A stretch of 64,000 bases of DNA from Phoronis australis (lineage: Eukaryota; Phoronida; Phoronidae), in NCBI GenBank assembly GCA_002633005.1, contig NMRA01000016.1, positions 285,396-349,395 on the forward strand, written 5' to 3'. Positions 33,118 to 43,900 of the stretch are shown here, piece after piece. The notes under the pieces are model-generated. The model was not told where the DNA came from. It ran no database searches and saw nothing but the letters and a program-made list of their open reading frames with translations. The first letter of the stretch is position 1, and each line of letters starts with the position of its first letter. Made by a program: the position numbers and the translations under genes.

Positions 33118-34799
33118 TCAAATATCTACAAAAATACATTATAGACAGATTTAATTAGGCCTTCTTTTTGAAAGGAGAAATACACGGATTTACTTGGATT
33201 TAAACCAAAACTGGGTCACGTGGCCAGAACTGAAATCCGATACACGAAAGTGATCTACGAGATTTCACGGGACACGCTGCGATAGCCGGTTGGCATGACA
33301 GTGAATTTCCGTTTGTCAAGGCGCTCGACTGACTTTTAATGGAACGTTGAATTTATCAAATCAAGCCTAATTTTATTGCTTCATCTTCGTTTTTGATTTT
33401 TGTTCATAACGGAACCAACAAGCGTGACTTTGGACAAATAGGTCCAGACAATAAGCGACTTCTCGGAAAAATTAGTCACCAAACCCTTCAATTATACTGG
33501 TCATTCTCTACACGCACCGACCTGTGGCCCTCACCTTCTCCTCAGCTCCACTCGCATGCCAGGAGTTTTTCAACAAGACATTTTTCTGTGTTAAAATCAT
33601 GTTGCAGTATTGACAAAAAAGTGACACTCGGTTTCATAGTGTTTGTTTAGCAAAAGCTTACTTACAACTTTCGAGAAACTATTAGTGTATTTACTTGCGA
33701 AGCTAAGTGTGTTTGTACGTGAATGATAATTCGATTTCTATACAGCAGCGTTATTTGTCTAAGTTCGTGAAATCAAATTAAAAAACGAAAAGTATGCCTT
33801 GTAAAAGAATCCAACCCAATGCTTTGTATTATCGACAGCGTACACGTATTTGCAAGCTCTACCTAGTCATCAAAAATTATAACAAAACAAACAGATAAGA
33901 CATTTGATAAAACGTCAATAGCTCATAAATTTAACAATTTCTTCATACATATTGGCCGATCGTTAGTTAACCAATTACCAACCAATGCTCCCTCTACTTT
34001 TGACTCTTTCTTACCCAATAAGCTAACAAAACATAAATTTCAAACTGTAAATGCACTCCAGTCACTGGCGCTACCATCATCAACCAATGTTTTGACACGG
34101 GTTGTTTTCCAACTAATAAAATTGCTAAAGATATGGTTATATAAAACGAAAATGACTCAAGTGAACATAATATTAACAACTGCAGGCCTATCTCTCTACT
34201 TCCCGCCTTCTCAAAATTATTTGAACAAATTGCCCAAACAACCTGTAATGCATCACATAAATATGGTTTTCAGAAAATTAAGATCCACAGAATTTGCAAA
34301 ATTCGAATTAACTAACAGAATTAACGGGTATATGAACAAAGAGACCAAACCAACAACCTCTCCTGTTCCACCAAAAATATTCAAAAAAAAACAAAAACCG
34401 CCAACAGGGGGCTTCTGGATCTTGTGGCATCCGTAATCTCCCGTTCGACAAAAAATAAACACTGTCGGAACGTTTTTGTGCTTTGCGGCAAACATTCCAC
34501 CCTTCTTTTTGGAAAGACTACATGTCCCTCTTTTTATTCGAAAGTCTCGCTTTTCAATCCAGTTTTCTAGATTTTTCTTTCATTTTCGAATGTTGACAAA
34601 TACGCAACAGGTGTTCCAAATTTGTGTAATCGTCATGATTTCTGTTACTTTCAAGAGACCAATTTCTTTAGTAACACAACAAATGTAAAACTGAGTTCCA
34701 ATGTTTCTTGTTTACGGTAACTCACTAAATGTATCTCTACCACTAATTTTTTCTTAGTGAAGAAATGAGTTTGTCGGTAAACAAACATTTGAATGGAGT
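31100..34799. other. Gene-poor region with GC-rich patches
   Basis: 31540-31830 and parts of 31900-32260 are GC-rich compared with the surroundings and hold ORFs of 70-85 codons with no family I recognise. 32421-32433 and 32522-32541 carry GGCGGAT-type transposon ends near a poly-G run (32547-32560). A microsatellite lies at 33033-33117. The remainder is AT-rich without signals. Confidence 0.4.
33033..33117. repeat. Microsatellite (TA)n then (TATATG)n
   Basis: About 20 TA dinucleotides pass into about seven TATATG hexamers. A simple sequence repeat, likely length-variable. Confidence 0.97.
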
Positions 34800-36068
34800 C
34801 AGTGGCGGATNTCCAGAAAAACAAAAACAACACCGCTAGCGTGTGTAAACCCCAAGTAAACCAACTTGGGGGGGGGGGGGGTTCACTCTGAAAATGTAAT
34901 TTTTTGCATTGTGAATTGCTGAGTCTTCGTGGCTCATAGGCAAAACGCGTGGAGATCAATTGTGCGCTCGCTTAAGTCGACACTTCTGAAGTAGCCAAGC
35001 ATTTTAGATGTATCCACCGCTGAAAGAGCAGTTCTATAGCTGATTTCTTTATGTAACTAGCTTCTTTACTCTAAGATATGTTTTGAACTGATTAGGGGAA
35101 ATGCTGTGGTGCCGCAACCCTGATATTTATGCGAATTGACGTGCATCGTTTTTACCTCATCTGTCATGCCGTGTCATTCTATTACACTCCACACGTTTGT
35201 AACTGATGTATAGTAAAGTTGTCTTGCGCAATATCATACAGTGTACATGTACAAGTAATATTTTTGAAAAAAAAAATCGTTTTCAGAAGAATTGTTATTG
35301 TGGTGGGCGCCGTGGTCTGGTCGCGAGTCCGTTTGAAGATGCACTCTAAGAAGTTATGTCTATACAAGGAATGACCAAGGGGGGACTAACATTAACAAAG
35401 TGACCGCATTAGCAAACAATGTACAGTACCAGAAATTGCGGGGAGGCTGTTATTTCACAATAAAGTCTTGCGGGACTCGTGCGATGTTCAATAGACCTAC
35501 TAAGGTGCCTTAATTCCGATCTCAACACCTACCGTCTTTCTAGCTGCAATAAGCACACTGCCGTCTTCTATACTGGGAATTTCCGCAGAAAGGCCCACCC
35601 AATGAAACGCTCATGCCCATGGGCATTTATTTGATGTTAGTACTTCGGGTTTCAAGCGTTCAGACATTGGGACGCTTATTTCGAAAATTGCAAGAGATGC
35701 AAATAGGTCCTGGGATACATCGTCAAGGTTTGAAGTAGTCCATGATGAACGGATCAAATTTAGTTGCGCACTGTAAGTCTTTTGAATGGACTTGGCAACC
35801 TCAGGGGGCTTAATGCCAACTGAGCTGCGAAACGAGATGCTGACATTGTAGAGGCTTACAAGCTCATTGACACAGCAATTGACGAAGTGCGATGGAAGAT
35901 ATTTGGGTAGAATGGTTCCAAGACAAGCAAACCATTGGATCCAATATACAGATTCCTCGGCAGTCTAGACAAAAGAAGAATAAGACTAATGTATGAATAA
36001 CCACTGGGGATTAAAATGTGTCTAGAGAGAAGTTTTCAATTCAAAATGATTTGCATAGTACACTTTAA

Positions 36069-36390
36069 GTCTCGCGACGGACCAGGCCAGCTTGATGTGT
36101 GTAGATGTTGAGTTTCAGTGTACTTCTGGTCCCTCGGCGAACTAGTCTTATAATTTTTTTACCAAAGTGTGCTTTGTAAAACTATTTATCTCAGCCAGGA
36201 CTGTTTGGTCCCGCGACAGATCGACTATTTTTATAGGGATAATAAGCACAGGTGTACTCTTGGTCTCGTGACGGACCAGGTCAGCCTTTTTGTGTACTCT
36301 CAGAGTAGATGTGGTCCCTCTGCAAACTAGTTCAGTATATCTTTTCACCACTGTGCACAGGATGTTTTGGTTTGGTGAAACTGTTTTCAT
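36069..36390 (+). repeat. Imperfect direct repeat, two copies, about 194 bp apart
   Basis: GTCTCGCGACGGACCAGG near 36070 recurs as GTCTCGTGACGGACCAGG near 36264, and TGGTCCCTC plus AACTAGT recur with the same spacing. A partial third unit lies near 36210. It sits directly 5' of the DIRS-type coding remnant and may be part of that element's terminal or internal repeats. Confidence 0.6.
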
Positions 36391-36469
36391 GTGATTTGTT
36401 TCCTGAAACATTTGATGTTTTTCAATTGTTGTCAACGTGATTCAGCTTAATAACGTGATACTTTGGTCT

Positions 36470-37953
36470 ACTAAACTTCGCCTGCTCCGTCATCGTGCCC
36501 GGCCGCGCCTTCCTGCGCCGACTGATCAACCTCAACATCGGCGTTTCAACTTGAGACCAGACCACTTTGTCACTCTCAATAAAGAAGCCAGAGCGGACCT
36601 TCGGGCTTGGTCCATCTTTCTCCGAGGCTTCAATGGGAAAACACTGTTCCTATTCGACGAGTGGACATCTTCAGACACCATCAAACTGTACTCTGATGCT
36701 GCGGGCTCCAACGGGGGTTTTGCTGCGACATTGGGAGCCTCCTGGNCATAGCGCTAGAGCTGTGGGGTTCAAAACTCGCCAACCACAAGATCCTCTTCCT
36801 GTGCGACAACCGTGGCGTCGTTGACATTATCAACAAGACCTCCTCCCGCCACGCCCCCATTATGTCTTGTTCGTCGTCTGGTCATCTCCGCTCTTACCTT
36901 TAATGTTCATTTTCGGGCAAAACATATCCCCGGCTACACTAACATCATCGCTGATACACTTTCTCGTTTCAACTTTCAGGTCGCCTTTTCCCAGGGTTCT
37001 TGGCTCAGCCCTCATCCGACAGGCGATCCCGCCGCACCTCCTGACAGAGTGACCAGACTGCTCCGGGCTTCCCGGGCCCCCTCCACTCTTCAGTCGTACG
37101 CCCGCATCCTGCATAACCTCGCACAGTTTCACCTCTCCTCCAACAACTCTCCGCTCACCTTGCCCATTAATACCTCTTTCCTGGCCCACTACATCTCTCA
37201 TCTCTTCGTATCTGGCCTTAGTAGCTCGTCTATCCAGTCCTATGTCTCTGCCATTAGTTTTGTTCACAAGCTTGGCAACCTCCCTGACCCCACTTCCTCC
37301 TTTTTCATCAAAAAATCCTCAAAGGCGCTTCAGTCCAATCTGCGCCCTTCTTCTGACGCACGCATGCCCATTACTTCCGCTTTGCTTCACAGCTTGTTTG
37401 ACGCCCGCCCTTCTGCACTCGGCTCTTTTGCCGACTCGGTTCTCGCACGTGCTATGTTCCTCGTGGCCTTCCATGCCTTCCTCAGGGTCGGTGAATTCAG
37501 AGTCACCTCCTCTCTCTCCTCCCATGCCATACAGGTCAGCGACGTCGTTTTCCCCCCTCTGGCGATTCTGTGGTCATCACTATGCGTACCTTCAAGCACA
37601 GCTCGGGACCAGTCTCACTTACAATTCCGTCCAGCCAGTCTCCCCATTGCCCAGTAGCTGCCCTAACCTTGTACTTGTGTACTTTTCAACCCTCTCCTGG
37701 CCCCTTGTTCCAACACCTCAGTGGATCACCGGTTACACGTTCGTGCTTCAACTCCATGTTAATTAAACTGGATTCCTTTGTAGGACTCGACACCAAGTCT
37801 TATACGTCACATAGCTTTCGCATTGGCGCCGCCACCTCTGCGGCCAGCCGTGGCGTCCCTGAACCGGTGATCCAGCGCATAGGGCGCTGGAAATCTGACG
37901 CAGTAAAAAACTACATTCGCATGTCTGCTTTTTCTCTTCCCCGGGCTTCTTGA
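36470..37953 (+). mobile_element. Decayed DIRS-type retrotransposon: RNase H and tyrosine recombinase
   Basis: The open segments are broken by frameshifts near 36550, 36746 (an ambiguous base), 36860 and 37560. In order they show LNKEARADLRAW, the RNase H stretch with LYSDAAGSNGGF and HIPGYTNIIADTLSRF, then a tyrosine recombinase with core-binding part (STLQSYARILHNLAQF) and catalytic part. In the latter, FLRVGEFR holds the first arginine, HSFRIGAAT the H-x-x-R motif, and WKSDAVKNYIR the nucleophile tyrosine. RNase H followed by a tyrosine recombinase is diagnostic of DIRS-like elements. The reverse transcriptase upstream is missing. It is GC-rich compared with its surroundings, suggesting fairly recent arrival, but it cannot be active as it stands. 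Confidence 0.85.
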
Positions 37954-37962
37954 ACTCCTGGT

Positions 37963-38130
37963 GAGCCTGTTGTTGCAGCTCCCCACTTCTCTCACTTTGC
38001 TTTTCAGCCCCTCCCACTCCTCTGGGTCTGTGGTTTCAGCCCCCTAGGTCAGGTCTGTTGTTGCAGCCGGCCTCCTCCCGTTCGCAGGTCTGTTGTTGCA
38101 GCCTGTGGCCCAAGGTCTGTTTTTGCAGGC
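37963..38130 (+). repeat. Degenerate tandem repeat 3' of the DIRS remnant
   Basis: The motif GGTCTGTTGTTGCAGC, with variants such as GTCTGTGGTTTCAGC and GGTCTGTTTTTGCAGG, recurs about five times with variable spacers. It probably belongs to the noncoding 3' part of the DIRS element. Confidence 0.65.
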
Positions 38131-39089
38131 TTCAATTTCTAGTCATTAGTTCTAGTTACCTTTACTTCCAGTTCATTATGTTCTTGTTTTTTATATTCTA
38201 GACTTATGTATTCTAGTTTTCTGTTATACCGTTATTAGTACCTATATTTTATCATAGTCTAACCTTGTTATTGCTCGGGTTCTGCTTCCTCCGATGGGCG
38301 ATGTCGGCATTCCCGTGCTGCCATTATGGCGTTTTGTCCATGCCCATCTTGCAGAGTCTTAGTTAGTTTATCTATTTACGTCATGATAAATGACAATATT
38401 CGCAATCCTCCTCTTGTTTTACTCTGCAACATAGCTCGTGGCGTACCCCGGGCAAAATAGATTACGATAAAATTATTTATTGTCGCTTTTTATAATAGAC
38501 TATGAGCTGAGACCACCATCGTTCGCCAGTTTTTCTCGTAACGAGACAGAACACATGTTTATTTCCGGACTAACAGTACAGGTCTTCGTTCTTAAACAAC
38601 TTGAGGCTGCTGTTACGCGATGATCTGATATTCAAGTTTTTACGCTCCGTCGGTGCTCCTTACGCTCTTGAATATTTGAAAGTTGTCTAAACCCCTGTAT
38701 ACACACCACACTTTTTCGTATACGACTTTTCGTATGCTAAAAAGGTGTGTGTAAGCAGGTGTTTCAGCAAAAAATTTTGCTGGTGGCGTCACTCGTACCC
38801 ATATGTGCACAATATGGTTTCACGAAATTATGAGCCAAGTTCATGTGACGAAATCGAGAAGAGTTTTTAATTACCTTAAGAAAAACGCCATAGACATGTT
38901 AAGTGCCAGAAACTTACCAGGATGCATGGAAATTTCACTACTTGGCTACAAAAACAAAAAATGTCTTACACGGGAGAGGGGAACCCCCTCCTCCCAACCT
39001 CCCCCCGCTCTGCGCCACGCGCCTAGGATTCGACCTTTGCGGGAATCCTAACCCCCCCTTAATTTACTGAAAACGTAGATCCGCCACTG

Positions 39090-40319
39090 TCGGAGTTATC
39101 CCCAGCATATTTCAAAGCTACACAATAGATGTCACTAACGCTCATTTTTATCTATCACAAAACCCTTATCTGCAAAAAAGCATTGTTAGTTGGAGTACAT
39201 TAGTTTATGCCAAAGTGGAACATTTTAAGCCCAGCAATTCTTAAAAGAGTTCGCGAGAACAGTGCATTAGCAAAGTGTCCGAAAGTTTCATATAACGTGG
39301 ACCGCTATTAGCCCTTTCTGAGATGTGATGTTCAAAAGTCAATTTTTTCTTAGGTTCTCCATAGCCTTAAAAAGGGACAATTAAAAGAGTTATAAGTTAT
39401 AAATTATAATGGGTGCCATCATGCGAAAGGATATCATCTAATAAACAGGAAAACGTCGCGGTAATTAGTATTACAGCGGCAGTTGGATTCCGAGTATAAT
39501 TACGCTTTAGGACACACGTAAAGAGAGCAGCCGTCATCCTAAGTCAGAAAGGAATCCTAAAGTGAACGTGGACTGTCGTGTAGGGATTCTTCGGAAGTTC
39601 CGTCTCCTTAAAGCTATTAGTAAACTCTTTTGGTGCTTGGGATATTTTCCAAATTAACTTGGTCTCCACTTGGATAGCAATGAAACGAATCCACCACGTA
39701 GAACACCAAGCAAGAATTAAGCTATACACGGCACGAGCAGCGGCGAAGACTTCATTTCACTTGGAACTACTCAGCGAAAATTATTGATCCAACGTAATTT
39801 CGTTTGTCTTGTCACGTCTTTTGCCAAACAAAAGAATTGAACTCACTTTATTATATTGTGATTTATTGAACATATTTCTGAAGGAAAGCCCGCCACTCAA
39901 AGACTGATTTACAACTAGGCACTCCAATGAATTAGATTACAAGAATAATACAACTACAATGTGAAGCCTGGTGAGAGACATAATATATCGGACTACACCC
40001 AAAGCAATGCCCTTTTATGCACTGGAAGCGCTTCTGTCACTAACTGTGGAAGATTGAAGACTAGGCATCAAAATACACTAGTGTACTCTCAAGGAACGAA
40101 GGACTTAAGTGACTACGGTCCTCCTCTTTACCCTCTCAAAACCAAAATAAAACAATTTGACTTATATGGCAATTCGCCCCGAGGTTTTCTGTGGCACGAA
40201 CTTTGACATTATATTCAAATTGTGTTCACGCTCCTGATAACGCCTGAAACTTTATGTTTATAGCGTAAAATGACTTCTGTACAGACCAACACTTCATCAA
40301 CGAGCCTTTCATACGATTA
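39090..40319 (-). other. 3' flank of the SLC10-like gene
   Basis: Minus-strand AATAAA signals at 39862-39867 and 39847-39852 lie about 455-470 bases past the SLC10-like stop codon and are good candidates for its polyadenylation. No other gene is seen; the short ORFs here have no family features. Confidence 0.5.
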
Positions 40320-40987
40320 TTACCTTTCAGTTTCTTCGCCCACCTCTCGGTCAACCTCATCATTTCGATGTATGGGAAATGGCTCACTCTCGTCATTGTT
40401 ATTAACGATATTTTCCGATCTTACTTCTTTGGCAACTGTTGCCTTTTTCAGCCTCTTGCGAATGAGAAAAACCGCAATAGTGACGTACAATGGGATAGGG
40501 GCGAATATGGCGGCACCACCAACCATGCACGACGCAAGATCACCGTCGGGGTTACCAAGAGAAAACTTGAGTATAAACAAAGCTATGGAGAGATTTTGAA
40601 TACCAGTTTCGAAAGCTATAGTTACGGCTCGAGAATGCGACTGTCGGCAAAGTCGTGCTATGGCGTAACCAAAGAAACCTGCCAACCACGGGACGCCGAC
40701 TGCAGCTGGAATTAGGTACCAATAAAGGAACAACACTTCGAACATGTAAATATTGACATAAATGCCGAAACAAATTACAACTAAAAGCATCGTGATATTG
40801 AAGGGTCGCACAAGCAATGCCGTTTTCTTCGTGATACTTGGTCGAAACTTCTTGACCGCTAGCCCCGCGATCACCGGAACTGCAACCAGACACAAGGATC
40901 CGAATAAATTCAAGTAGGGGATAATCATGTCTTTGGAACTTGAGCTGAACATTCGGCCGAGGGTGTACAACCACAAAGGCATAGTAG
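40320..40987 (-). CDS. SLC10A3-like: SLC10-like exon 3: C-terminal transporter half
   Basis: A TTTCAG acceptor enters in phase 1 and completes an alanine codon before TMPLWLYTLGRMF, the family's conserved MPLWLY segment. Several hydrophobic helices follow, including FETGIQNLSIAL (the E-x-G-x-Q-N-like conserved motif of SLC10), then a hydrophilic acidic tail and a TAA stop. An AG/GTAATA donor-like sequence overlaps the stop, so an alternative longer end cannot be excluded. Confidence 0.93.
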
Positions 40988-43900
40988 CTGAAAATATACA
41001 AACAATTTAAATGACCCTGAATGCAAGACGGGGAAGAAACTGTACTAAACGAATGAAACCACTTATATTTACAAAAAGAACATTTAATTGAAACAACATT
41101 CTGCCGACGTGACCGGTTATATAGTTGTTTAATATAATGTCCATATATAATGCAATGTCCCAATTTGTTATTTGCTGCGGCAATAAATCCTTGGGTTCCA
41201 CCTTAAGCGGCAAACTTCTGATTTAAATATTTACCGCTATGAAATTGGTCTCGGGTTTAATTTTCCTTACTCAAAATAGGGTTGGCTTCTGGGTTTGCAA
41301 GGAACCGACACTTTCTTGTACCTATAAACAATGCTAGGCGCCTATCAGGGTAAAGCCCGGGCTCAGGCAATAACAAACTGTCATTTTGGTCGAAGCCCTA
41401 AAACTTCCTCAATAGGGAGCTTTCGGAAATAGCCGCGCCATATTGAAGTGCATTATACCGCCAGACGGCGATCATGTCTTTGGGGAACAGGCACTCAGTG
41501 CCACCTACAGATACCATGTAATGTGGACGGGAGGTTTCAACCCTGTTGGTATAAACATCGTTTCGAACAATTCCTGCTATCATAATGCCGCTCAATTTCC
41601 ACTGCTGCACGGTGGAGTGTACTATAATGGCTTAAAGAAAAGACAAACTATCTCGATCTCTATCGTTCTAGTTACACTTCACACGAGAAGTCGAGTATTC
41701 TGAAGTGGTGCATGTTGATGAAATTGAAAGTGCAATGGTAAGATGTGTGTATGTACAACACTGTAAGTGTGAAGGTGCAGTGCAATGTGCATCAGAAGAG
41801 GACTCTCTGGACCAAGAGAGAAAGCTCCAACGACGTGGGTAGGTAGGTTGTTCCAGAAGACTGTTGTAGGGCGGAAGGGGTTTTGTAGATATGCGGTGCG
41901 ACACTGAGGTGTCATGAAGTACATACTATGGCATCTAGGTGGGATACAAATAGGTAACGGGAATGGCGATGGTGTGATGGAGTTCCAGGGTTTGCCAGTT
42001 TAATGAATTGATCATTTCACTTTCTGAGAAAGTATTGTGATATCTATTCAGGGTAAATCTTGCAGCTCGTCGCTGCACCATTTCAGTCTTGTGAGTGAGA
42101 GCTTTTGTGTGAGGTGACCATACTGTTGTACAGTACTCTAGTTTTGGTGGGACTAAAGAGGTATAAGACATTTCCTTAATTTTCTGAAGAGTGTGACAAA
42201 TGCTTCGTCTAAGATGAAGCCAAGGATTTTACAGGCAGAAGCAGCAACTGCATCAATATGAGAATTCCAGGTGAGATTGTCAAAAATAATAACGCCAAGA
42301 TATTTGGCCTCAGACAGAGGTGATAGGAGTGAGCTATGGAGGAACTATTCTTGGAGGATAGGTTCCTTTTTTCGATGCACGTGAAGAACATTACACTTCG
42401 ATGCATGAAACTGCATAACCCACTCTAATTCCAAATCAGCCAGTTTGCTGATATCCTGTTGGAGCGAGATGCTGTCTTCTTGGTTGCCCATGAAGCAGTA
42501 AATTAAGAAGTCAGAGGCGGATATTGGAAGAAAGAGAAGGAAAATGATTCGTTCAAAGAAAGACCCCCTGAGGAACCCTAGAGTGCACAGGGGTGATGTC
42601 AGATTCGCCCTCTACCACATCACGCTGAGGTCTATAGTTACGAAAGGAGGCAACTCAATTCATTGTGAGGCCGCGAACCCCAAAGAAATCAATTTTGTTA
42701 AAAAGTCTAGAGTGAGGTGCTTTGTCCATAATGAAGACATTGGACTGGATGCCTGTGTCCATATTGAGAAAGAGGTCGTTTGTGAAAGTAAGAAGTTGAG
42801 ATGCATATGATCTGTTTGGCCTAAAGCCGCGTTGCCATTTGTAAAGAATATCGTTGCTTTCAAGGTGTTTCACAAGGTAACTCACGGTGATGTGTTCAAG
42901 AATCTTGCAGCATATACAAGGGAGATAAGTCTGCAATTTTCTGCTTTGTGTTTATTTCCTTTTTTGAAAAATGTGGCAACACTGGCGTCAATCTGCTGGA
43001 ACCACACCAAATTATAGGGAGGCATTAAAGGAGTCGGTCAATAAAGGAGCTGTTGGGCCTGATAGGGCCCGAAGAACTATAGGCAAGATAGTGTCTGGAC
43101 CTGGGGACTTGTGTGGGTTCTGAGCGGAAAGTACTTTTTCGATTCCTTTGATATCAATGATAGGATCTGGGATGGTTTCATGAAGTCTTTCTCCGAGGTT
43201 TTGACCTCAGCAGTGAAGACTGAGCACTGAAATTGATTATTGAGAATTTTTGCCTTATCGGATGGCAGGGTGGCTAGCCGGCTGTCGTGTTGCAACGAGT
43301 CCAACTGGGAAGGTTCTCCCTTGAGACTTTTAACAAATGTAAAGAGGCGCTTGGGATCGCCCTTATATTCAGGGTCGATAATTCTATTGGCAACGTATTT
43401 CCTGTTCAAGTTTTGTACTTGGTGACGGAGGGACAAGTAGGAGGCGCGGTAGTAGTCATGATTTGTAAACTCCCACTTCTTGAAGGCTCTGTCTTTTTAC
43501 GGACGAGCTTCTTCAGGCTGTGTCCGATCCATGTATGTTTGTCTTTTTGGATCCTGTCATTTTCTGTGGAAGGAACTGGTCTACTGCCTAGTTGACGAGG
43601 GCTTTGAAAGAAGACCTAAGATCGTCTAACGGGTCTACTTTACGAAATGAGTTGTGAAAGGAAGTTTGTTGATCAAGAACGAAAGTAGACATAGCATCAA
43701 AGTAGGCTTTTTTTCCAAAGGTGGGTTTTTCTTAGCTTTTGTCTAGTCAGTTTGGGATTGACATCAAATTCGAAGTTTACTATGTCGTGGACACTACATA
43801 CCGGATATCCGGCAGTTCTGCAACGGTTCTGTTAAGTATAGTTGGTTAAAAGGGGGTCAAGGACATTTCCATCTCTTGTGGGTTAGTAAACCATTTGTTG

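Larger units (their letters stand above)
34800..39089. mobile_element. Possible composite element bounded by perfect 11-bp inverted ends
   Basis: CAGTGGCGGAT at 34800-34810 is matched exactly by ATCCGCCACTG at 39079-39089. The interval holds a decayed DIRS-type retrotransposon and nonrepetitive DNA, but no DNA transposase is visible. The two ends may equally be single ends of two different short elements of the same family; the flanks share only GGAGT, not a full duplication. Confidence 0.3.

Noticed and set aside
36860-37267. Minus-strand ORF of 135 codons
   Set aside because: Antisense shadow of the DIRS RNase H/recombinase coding stretch.
40552-41163. Minus-strand ORF of 203 codons
   Set aside because: Out-of-frame shadow of SLC10-like exon 3 extended into its intron.
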